Origin: Burkholderiaceae bacterium
GTDB taxonomy: Bacteria; Pseudomonadota; Gammaproteobacteria; Burkholderiales; Burkholderiaceae_C
Reading direction: 5' to 3'
NCBI GenBank assembly: GCA_023262645.1
Contig: JALRAA010000004.1
Coordinates: 1 to 19,478 of the forward strand
DNA length: 19,478 nucleotides
Under the pieces are notes generated by a model. That model did no database searches, was not told the origin of the DNA, and saw only the letters and a program-made list of their open reading frames with translations. Positions 14,002 through 19,478 of this stretch are shown here, one piece after another. A program made the position numbers and the translations under genes. Every line of letters begins with the position of its first letter. The stretch's first letter is position 1.

Positions 14002-15119
14002 GTGCCAACTTGCACACCGTTGCCATTTCTCCTTTGCAAGACATCATTGACGACATGCGTGCCGGACGCATGGTCATTCTGGTAGACGAAGAAGACCGTG
14101 AGAACGAAGGCGACTTGGTGCTTGCTGCAGACCATGTCACCCCGGAAGCCATCAATTTCATGGCGCGTTTTGGGCGCGGCCTGATTTGCCTCACGCTCAC
14201 CCGCGAGCGTTGCGAACATTTGAAACTGCCACCGATGGTGGCCCGCAACGGCACGGTACACAGCACCGCCTTCACGGTGTCCATCGAAGCCGCACAAGGC
14301 GTGACCACCGGCATATCCGCAGCCGACCGCGCACGCACCGTTCAAGTGGCGGTTGCCGCGAACGCCAAAGCCAGCGATTTGGTGCAACCCGGCCATATTT
14401 TTCCGCTGCAAGCGGTAGACGGTGGTGTGCTGATGCGTGCCGGCCATACCGAAGCCGGTTGTGACTTGGCCGCCATGGCGGGTTGCTCACCCACCTCCGT
14501 CATTTGCGAAATCATGAAAGACGATGGCACCATGGCGCGGCTGCCGGATTTGATGGAATTTGCCGCAGAACATGGTTTGAAAATCGGCACCATCGCCGAC
14601 CTGATTGAATACCGCAGCCGCACCGAATCTTTGGTGCAGCGGCTCAGCACACGAACCCTGGTCACGGCCCATGGCGAATTCACCGTGCATGCTTATAAAG
14701 ACCTGCCCAGTGACAGCGTTCATCTGGCGTTGGTGCGCGGCGACTGGTCGGCTGACACCGCTGTCTTGGCCCGGGTTCACGAACCCCTGTCTGTGCTCGA
14801 TGCGTTAGAGCCCCAGCGCGCCATGCATTCATGGAGCTTGGATGCGGCTTTAAAACGCATCTCAGGCGAACAGGCAGGCGTGTTGGTGTTGCTCAACTGC
14901 GGCGAAAGCGGCGAACAATTGCTGGCGCAGTTCGAGGGCTTGGCCCGCTCTGCCCAAGCCCCGGAACGCGGACGCATGGATTTGCGCACCTACGGCATCG
15001 GGGCGCAAATCTTGCGCGATTGCGGTGTCCACAAAATGCGCTTGATGGGCAATCCAAGGCGCATGCCCAGCATGGCGGGTTACGGCCTGGAAATCACCGG
15101 CTACTTGGCCAAGGAATAA
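13998..15119 (+). CDS. ribBA: DHBP synthase fused to a degenerate GTP cyclohydrolase II-like domain (RibBX type)
   Basis: The predicted product has 373 residues. The N-terminal half (about 10-207) is 3,4-dihydroxy-2-butanone 4-phosphate synthase: acidic active-site motif DEEDRENEGDL at 30-40, STAFTVSIEA, and RAGHTEA at 147-153 are intact, so conversion of ribulose 5-phosphate to the four-carbon unit should work. The C-terminal half (about 213-373) aligns by eye with GTP cyclohydrolase II through DLRTYGIGAQIL and RLMGNPRR. However, the zinc motif C-x10-C-x-C after RVH is gone: the region reads RVHEPLSVLDALEPQRAMHS with no cysteine. GTP cyclohydrolase activity is therefore unlikely. The literature calls such proteins RibBX, and a separate RibA normally exists. 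It overlaps ribE by four bases and lies two bases before ribH. Confidence 0.92.
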   Translation: MSANLHTVAISPLQDIIDDMRAGRMVILVDEEDRENEGDLVLAADHVTPEAINFMARFGRGLICLTLTRERCEHLKLPPMVARNGTVHSTAFTVSIEAAQGVTTGISAADRARTVQVAVAANAKASDLVQPGHIFPLQAVDGGVLMRAGHTEAGCDLAAMAGCSPTSVICEIMKDDGTMARLPDLMEFAAEHGLKIGTIADLIEYRSRTESLVQRLSTRTLVTAHGEFTVHAYKDLPSDSVHLALVRGDWSADTAVLARVHEPLSVLDALEPQRAMHSWSLDAALKRISGEQAGVLVLLNCGESGEQLLAQFEGLARSAQAPERGRMDLRTYGIGAQILRDCGVHKMRLMGNPRRMPSMAGYGLEITGYLAKE

Positions 15120-15121
15120 AT

Positions 15122-15589
15122 ATGCATCTACCGGACACCAGCGGCACCCGCACCGATTTGGACGGCAGCAGTCTGCGCATCGGCATCGTGCAAGCGCGGT
15201 TCAACCCCGCCATCACCCAAGCGTTGGCCAACGCCTGTCTGAGCGAACTGCACGCCCTCAACGTAGAACCCTCGTTCATTCAACATGTGCAAGTGCCTGG
15301 CGCACTGGAAGTGCCCGTGGCGTTGGCAGCCATGGCGACCACCGGCCAATTCGACGCGCTGATTGCCTTGGGTTGCATCATCCGTGGCGAAACCTACCAT
15401 TTCGAATTGGTGGCCAATGAATCTGGCGCCGCGATCACACGCTTGGCGCTCGATCACCAGTTGCCCATCGCCAACGCCATCCTCACCACTGAAAACACAG
15501 CCCAAGCCATTGCCAGACAAACAGACAAAGGCCGCGATGCAGCCCGTGTGGCGGTGGAAATGGCCTTGCTGATGAAAACCCTCACATGA
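15122..15589 (+). CDS. ribH: 6,7-dimethyl-8-ribityllumazine synthase
   Basis: Predicted product of 155 residues that condenses the pyrimidine from the RibD branch with the RibB product to form the lumazine used by RibE; family members assemble into pentamers or 60-subunit capsids. Motifs are complete: RFNPAI near residue 24 (substrate binding), VPGALEVP, LGCIIRGETYHFE with the catalytic His, and TTENTAQA with nearby Arg. AAGGAA nine bases before ATG 15122 is a good Shine-Dalgarno. The stop overlaps the nusB start (ATGA), the widespread ribH-nusB pairing in bacteria. Confidence 0.97.
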   Translation: MHLPDTSGTRTDLDGSSLRIGIVQARFNPAITQALANACLSELHALNVEPSFIQHVQVPGALEVPVALAAMATTGQFDALIALGCIIRGETYHFELVANESGAAITRLALDHQLPIANAILTTENTAQAIARQTDKGRDAARVAVEMALLMKTLT

Positions 15590-16101
15590 CCGCTTCTGCT
15601 TCTCGCGCTGCCAAATCCAGCAAACCCTCGGACATGCGCCGCGCCAGCGCACGCGCTGCACGCACCCGCGCTCGAGGGTTTGCCGTGCAGGCCTTGTACC
15701 AAGTCATCGTCGGCCGCAATCCGCCTGAAGATGTCGACAGTTTCACGCGCGAACTCAGCGGTTTTCACAAAGCCGACAGTGTGCATTTCGATGCGTTACT
15801 GCACGGTTGCGCCACACAAGCCGAAGCGCTGGATGCGCAGATCCTTCCGCTGTTGGACCGAAAAATGGCAGAAATCTCGCCCATCGAACATGCTGTTTTG
15901 TGGATCGGCGCTTACGAAATGCAACATTGCTTGGACATTCCTTGGCGGGTGGTCATCAACGAATGCATAGAACTGGCCAAAGAATTCGGCGGGACCGACG
16001 GTCACAAGTACGTCAATGCGGTGCTCAATGGTTTGGCCCCCAAGCTGCGGGCGTTGGAGGTCGCGGCTGACAAGCAGGCACCGCCTGCCCCAGCCAACTG
16101 A
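15586..16101 (+). CDS. nusB: Transcription antitermination factor NusB
   Basis: Predicted product of 171 residues; NusB with NusE binds boxA RNA and supports antitermination of rRNA operons. The all-helical NusB fold is visible from ARGFAVQALYQ (about 29) through LLDRKMAEISPIEHAVLWIGAYEM to the C-terminal INECIELAKEFGGTDGHKYVNAVLNGL, the family signature. An extra basic, Ala-rich N-terminal arm of about 25 residues (RASARAARTRAR) precedes the fold and may help RNA binding; betaproteobacterial NusB proteins often have such arms. Overlaps ribH by four bases. The stop is four bases before the aminotransferase ATG. Confidence 0.96.
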   Translation: MTASASRAAKSSKPSDMRRASARAARTRARGFAVQALYQVIVGRNPPEDVDSFTRELSGFHKADSVHFDALLHGCATQAEALDAQILPLLDRKMAEISPIEHAVLWIGAYEMQHCLDIPWRVVINECIELAKEFGGTDGHKYVNAVLNGLAPKLRALEVAADKQAPPAPAN

Positions 16102-16105
16102 CACC

Positions 16106-17296
16106 ATGCGAACCAGCCAGCGCGCGAGCCGTATCGCTCCTTTTTATGTGATGGAAATGGCCAAATCCGCCAGGCAACTGGCCGATCAATTCCAGCACAG
16201 CGACTCGCCGTTGTTATTTTTGAATATCGGCGAGCCCGATTTCACCGCTCCTCCACTGGTGCAGGAAGCAGCGATACGTGTTGTGCAAGACGGTCGCACG
16301 GCTTACACCCATGCCTTGGGTTTGGACGCTTTGCGCGAGCGCATCAGCGACTGGTACCGCACGCGCTTTGGGTTGTCGGTTCCTGCGCGGCGCATTGTCG
16401 TGACCGCAGGCGCATCGGCCGCTTTGCAATTGGCTTGTTTGGCGTTGATCGAAGCGGGTGACGAGGTACTCATGCCCGACCCGTGTTACCCGTGCAACCG
16501 CCAGTTTGTGCAGGCGGCCGATGGACGCGCGGTGCTGCTCCCCACCACGGCTGAACAACGCTTTCAACTCAGCGCTGCCCAAGTCCAAGCGCATTGGCAA
16601 GCGGCTACACGCGGGGTATTGCTGGCCTCCCCGTCCAATCCCACGGGTACTTCGGTGGCCCTGCAAGAACTGCAACAAATCCATCGTTTTGTCAGCGACA
16701 AAGGCGGCATCACCTTGGTAGATGAAATCTACTTGGGCTTGAGCCACGACCCTGCCTTCGGACAATCCGCTTTGGCGATCGACGACCAGATCATCAGCAT
16801 CAACAGCTTTTCCAAATATTTCAACATGACCGGCTGGCGACTCGGCTGGCTGGTGGTGCCCGAGCCCTTGGTCGCCGTCATCGAGCGTCTGGCGCAAAAC
16901 CTGTTCATTTGTCCCAGCACGGTAGCGCAATATGCAGCTTTGGCCTGCTTTGAACCTGAAAGTTTGGCCCTTTACGAAGAACGCCGCGCCGCCTTCAAGC
17001 ACAGGCGCGACCAATTCATTCCACAACTCAACGCCATGGGCTTGACCGTTCCGGTCATGCCAGACGGGGCGTTTTATGCTTGGGCGGATTGCCGACAGGC
17101 TTGCCAGCGCTTGGGGCTGGCTGACAGCTGGGCGTTTGCAGAACATGTCATGCATGAAGCGCATGTGGTGATCACGCCCGGTCGAGATTTCAGCCATCAC
17201 CAACCGGGTGACTTTGTCAGACTGTCGACCGCCAGCGCCATGGAAACCCTCAACCATGCCGCGCAACGGCTGCGCCACCTGCTGGAGACCGCATGA
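16106..17296 (+). CDS. Class I/II PLP-dependent aminotransferase
   Basis: Predicted product of 396 residues of the fold type I aspartate-aminotransferase family. Family residues are clear: NIGEPDF at 40-46, SPSNPTGT with Asn178, VDEIYLGL with Asp206 and Tyr209, SFSKYFNMTGWRLGW with the Schiff-base Lys237 and phosphate-binding Arg245, and a C-terminal VRLSTA segment for the substrate carboxylate arginine. The SFSKYFNMTGWRLGW version is typical of a clade annotated only as aminotransferase, aspartate- or alanine-like, so I do not assign a substrate. ATG 16106 is preferred to the upstream in-frame starts that run inside nusB. It begins four bases after nusB and overlaps ybgC by four bases. Confidence 0.88.
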   Translation: MRTSQRASRIAPFYVMEMAKSARQLADQFQHSDSPLLFLNIGEPDFTAPPLVQEAAIRVVQDGRTAYTHALGLDALRERISDWYRTRFGLSVPARRIVVTAGASAALQLACLALIEAGDEVLMPDPCYPCNRQFVQAADGRAVLLPTTAEQRFQLSAAQVQAHWQAATRGVLLASPSNPTGTSVALQELQQIHRFVSDKGGITLVDEIYLGLSHDPAFGQSALAIDDQIISINSFSKYFNMTGWRLGWLVVPEPLVAVIERLAQNLFICPSTVAQYAALACFEPESLALYEERRAAFKHRRDQFIPQLNAMGLTVPVMPDGAFYAWADCRQACQRLGLADSWAFAEHVMHEAHVVITPGRDFSHHQPGDFVRLSTASAMETLNHAAQRLRHLLETA

Positions 17297-17700
17297 GTTT
17301 TGAATTTCCCATCCGCGTGTATTGGGAAGACACCGATGCCGGTGGCATTGTGTTTTATGCCAATTACCTGAAATTTTTTGAACGCGCCCGCACCGAATGG
17401 CTGCGCCATTTGGGGTTGCAACAACACACACTCAAACAAGAAACCGGTGGCATGTTTGTGGTGATTGACACCCAATTGAAGTACCACCGGCCCGCACAAC
17501 TTGACGATATGCTTCAGGTCAGTGCCGTGATGCAGGAAAAAGGCCGCGCCAGTCTGGTGATTGCCCAGCAGGCTTGGCGACTGGACCATGGCGGCGAGCG
17601 AAGCTTGCTGTGTGAAGGCACGATACGCATTGGCTGGGTCAATGCCGAGAAAATGAAACCCGAGCGGATTCCCCCTCAACTTTTGGAGTTGTTCATATGA
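17293..17700 (+). CDS. ybgC: Tol-Pal system-associated acyl-CoA thioesterase
   Basis: Hot-dog-fold thioesterase of 135 residues, encoded at the head of tol-pal operons. The 4HBT signature YWEDTDAGGIVFYANYLKFF contains the catalytic Asp region at 13-15, followed by ERARTEWLRHLG, exactly as in YbgC. Known members act on short- or longer-chain acyl-CoA or acyl-ACP; the physiological link to Tol-Pal is unresolved. It overlaps both neighbours by four bases (ATGA with the aminotransferase and ATGA with tolQ), so translational coupling is likely. Confidence 0.96.
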   Translation: MSFEFPIRVYWEDTDAGGIVFYANYLKFFERARTEWLRHLGLQQHTLKQETGGMFVVIDTQLKYHRPAQLDDMLQVSAVMQEKGRASLVIAQQAWRLDHGGERSLLCEGTIRIGWVNAEKMKPERIPPQLLELFI

Positions 17701-18389
17701 ACCAGGATTTATCGATTGTTCAATTGCTTTTGAACGCCAGTTGGGTGGTGCAAGCGGTGGTGCTGATTTTGATGCTGGTATCGGTCATGAGCTGGGCCGC
17801 CATCTTTCGCAAATTGCTGTCGTTGAAGCAAGTGAAAAATTTGAACGAAGAATTTGAACGCGAATTTTGGTCAGGCAAAAGCCTCAACGAATTGTTCGCC
17901 GGGGCCCAACAAAATGCCAAATCCTCTGGCCCGATGGAACGCATTTTTGCCAGCGGCATGCGCGAATACCAAAAACTGCGCGAGCGACGCATCACCGACA
18001 GCGGGTTGCTGATGGACGGCGCGCGCCGTGCCATGCGCGCCAGTTTGCAGCGTGAAATGGACGCGATTGAATCCAACCTGTCCATGCTGGCTTCGGTGGG
18101 CTCAGTGTCACCTTATGTGGGTTTGTTTGGCACGGTCTGGGGCATCATGCATGCGTTCACAGGCTTGGCAGCACTGCAACAAGTGACATTGGCCAAGGTG
18201 GCGCCCGGTATTGCTGAAGCCTTGGTGGCCACCGCCATCGGTTTATTTGCCGCCATTCCTGCCGTGCTGGCATTCAACCGCTTTTCACGCGATATCGACC
18301 GAGTGGCCAACAAGCTGGAGACTTTCATCGAAGAGTTCTCCAACATATTGCAACGCAACGTAGGCGCAGCGCCTGCGGCTAACCGCTGA
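17697..18389 (+). CDS. tolQ: Tol-Pal system proton-channel subunit TolQ
   Basis: Inner-membrane protein of 230 residues, related to ExbB and MotA, that forms with TolR the proton-driven motor powering TolA during outer-membrane constriction at division. Three membrane segments are visible: about 16-37 (WVVQAVVLILMLVSVMSWAA), 133-157 (SVGSVSPYVGLFGTVWGIMHA) and 168-194 (VAPGIAEALVATAIGLFAAIPAV). The large cytoplasmic loop between the first two holds the charged RRAMRASLQREMDAIE segment. GLFGTVWGIMHAF and APGIAEALVATAIGL are the diagnostic family motifs. Overlaps ybgC by four bases; tolR begins 14 bases later. Confidence 0.97.
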   Translation: MNQDLSIVQLLLNASWVVQAVVLILMLVSVMSWAAIFRKLLSLKQVKNLNEEFEREFWSGKSLNELFAGAQQNAKSSGPMERIFASGMREYQKLRERRITDSGLLMDGARRAMRASLQREMDAIESNLSMLASVGSVSPYVGLFGTVWGIMHAFTGLAALQQVTLAKVAPGIAEALVATAIGLFAAIPAVLAFNRFSRDIDRVANKLETFIEEFSNILQRNVGAAPAANR

Positions 18390-18403
18390 TCGGCGGGGCA
18401 ACC

Positions 18404-18847
18404 ATGGCCGCATCCCTGAACCAACGGCGCTCAAGGCGCACTATCAGCGACATCAACATGGTGCCGTTCATCGATGTCATGTTGGTGCTGCTCATCATCT
18501 TCATGGTCACCGCACCCCTGTTGTCACCCAGCCTGATCGATGTACCCAGCGTTGGCAAAGCCGCTACCGCTCCCGATCAAGTTATCACCATTGAAATCGA
18601 CAAGCAATTGAATATCGTGGTCCGGTCCAAAACCAGCAGCGCAGACAACGGCTTGCAAATCAAGCAAGACGCCAACATGGACAACGTGGCTCGCATCGCC
18701 TTGCAATTGCAGTCAGGCAAAGCGCAAACACCCGTCATCATCAGCGCTGACAAGGGCATCACCTATGACAACGTGGTCAAGTTGATGGATCGACTGCAAC
18801 GCGCGGGCGTGCAGCGTGTGGGCTTGGCAGTTCGACAAAGCGAATAA
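18404..18847 (+). CDS. tolR: Tol-Pal system protein TolR
   Basis: Inner-membrane protein of 147 residues of the ExbD/TolR family with one N-terminal membrane segment and a periplasmic domain. The family signature DINMVPFIDVMLVLLIIFM at about 16-34 contains the ion-pathway Asp24 (Asp23 in E. coli). The periplasmic part ends in KLMDRLQRAGVQRVGLAV, matching the usual terminal helix and strand. A G-rich stretch (CGGGG) about eight bases before ATG 18404 may serve as ribosome binding site. tolA starts ten bases after its stop. Confidence 0.97.
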   Translation: MAASLNQRRSRRTISDINMVPFIDVMLVLLIIFMVTAPLLSPSLIDVPSVGKAATAPDQVITIEIDKQLNIVVRSKTSSADNGLQIKQDANMDNVARIALQLQSGKAQTPVIISADKGITYDNVVKLMDRLQRAGVQRVGLAVRQSE

Positions 18848-18857
18848 CAAGCCTCCC

Positions 18858-19478
18858 ATGAGCCAAGAGTCTTCTCACCTCGAATTTGCCCCTCCCGAAG
18901 AACGCGGTGGCGGAAGATCGCTGGCATTGGCGTTGTTTGTGCACGCCTTATTGCTGATGGCTTTGACCTGGGGTATCCATTGGCAAACCGATCCGCAAGA
19001 CGAAGGCGTGGATGCGGAACTGTGGTCCAACATTCCCGAACCGGTTGCACTCAAATCCGATGCGCCTGCGCCGCCCGAACCCGCCGCCAATACCAAAGCA
19101 CCACCGCCTTTGAAAAAGGACACCCCGCCAGTGGCCAAAGTCATCGAGCCACCCAACAAATTGACTGAATCAGCGGCCAAGGTCGCGGCAGACGCAGAGA
19201 TTGCCATCGAGAAACGTCGCAAAAAAGAAGAAGCTGAACAACTGGCAAAAGAAAAACAAGCCGAGAAGTTGCGCAAAGCCCAAGAGCTAGAAGCCGAGAA
19301 AGAACGCAAAGCCGCGCTGTTGCGTGAAGAGGCAGCCAAACGCAAGGAAGAGGCTGCACGACGCAAAGAGGAAGAGATTCGGCGCAAAGAAGAAGAGATC
19401 AAACGCAAACAAGAAGAAATTCGCCTGCGCAAAGAGGAAGAGGCCCGCCGTAAAGAGGAAGAAGCCAAGCGCAAGGAA
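18858..19478 (+). CDS. tolA: Tol-Pal system protein TolA, 3' part beyond the window
   Basis: First 207 codons of TolA, the inner-membrane protein that spans the periplasm and links the TolQ-TolR motor to Pal and TolB. ATG 18858 opens a frame that runs to the window edge. A short cytoplasmic N-terminus is followed by one membrane segment at about 21-42 (SLALALFVHALLLMALTWGI), then a Pro-rich stretch (about 60-95) and a long charged helix built of repeated KRKEEE/RRKEEE units from about 115 on, the domain II of TolA. His29 of the TolA SHLS-type motif is present, but the residue four before it is Ala25, not Ser. The C-terminal globular domain lies outside the window. Confidence 0.95.
   Translation, partial: MSQESSHLEFAPPEERGGGRSLALALFVHALLLMALTWGIHWQTDPQDEGVDAELWSNIPEPVALKSDAPAPPEPAANTKAPPPLKKDTPPVAKVIEPPNKLTESAAKVAADAEIAIEKRRKKEEAEQLAKEKQAEKLRKAQELEAEKERKAALLREEAAKRKEEAARRKEEEIRRKEEEIKRKQEEIRLRKEEEARRKEEEAKRKE

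Noticed and set aside
16214..17431. 405-codon open frame on the minus strand opposite the aminotransferase gene
   Set aside because: Antisense to a clear PLP aminotransferase with all catalytic residues; the translation has no recognisable domain.
19185..19478. Purine-rich repeated GAAGAG/CGCAAA units as a tandem DNA repeat or phase-variable tract
   Set aside because: The units encode the expected charged helix repeats of TolA domain II and are not exact at the DNA level.
1..19478. Mobile elements, phage, toxin-antitoxin, CRISPR or other defence genes
   Set aside because: Every open frame of good quality maps to a core housekeeping or pilus gene; no transposase, integrase, repeat-spacer array or tRNA-linked attachment site was seen.

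Overview
The window is ordinary bacterial chromosome with very tight gene packing. Gene content and order (cysS, cyclophilin pair, lpxH, glyA-nrdR, type IV minor pilins, riboflavin genes, nusB, ybgC-tolQRA) and protein sequence flavour point to a betaproteobacterium of the order Burkholderiales, most likely Comamonadaceae. The family call is inference from remembered homologues, not a database search. I see no tRNA, rRNA, CRISPR array, insertion sequence, phage gene or defence system. No stretch longer than about 160 bases lacks a gene.

Layout. (1) Positions 1-1372, minus: cysS, missing only its last few codons. (2) 1533-4014, plus: a divergent operon of a secreted TPR protein, a secreted cyclophilin, a cytoplasmic cyclophilin and lpxH. 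(3) 4004-6685, minus: a large DUF349 protein that meets lpxH tail to tail with an 11-base overlap. (4) 6761-19478, plus: one unbroken run of 18 genes with gaps of at most about 50 bases (about 130 if fimT starts late) and many stop/start overlaps. It contains a membrane-anchored lytic transglycosylase, glyA, nrdR, five type IV pilin-like genes (fimT, pilV, pilW, pilX, pilE), ribD, ribE, ribBA/ribBX, ribH, nusB, a PLP aminotransferase, ybgC, tolQ, tolR and the start of tolA.

How the genes work together. LpxH (lipid A), the transglycosylase (peptidoglycan) and Tol-Pal (envelope constriction) all serve the cell envelope. The pilin block encodes the priming and tip minor pilins of a type IV pilus, but the usual pilY1 adhesin gene is absent between pilX and pilE. 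RibD, RibE, RibBX and RibH cover riboflavin synthesis except for a convincing GTP cyclohydrolase II: the C-terminal half of RibBA lacks the zinc cysteines, so RibA is expected elsewhere. GlyA and NrdR link to one-carbon and deoxynucleotide metabolism.

I did not find an obviously new system. The points most worth a second look are the PilW-like protein without Glu5, the missing pilY1, the degenerate cyclohydrolase domain, the repeat-rich nrdR-fimT gap, the strong excess of the palindrome CCATGG, and the large DUF349 protein with an Arg/Asp-rich linker.
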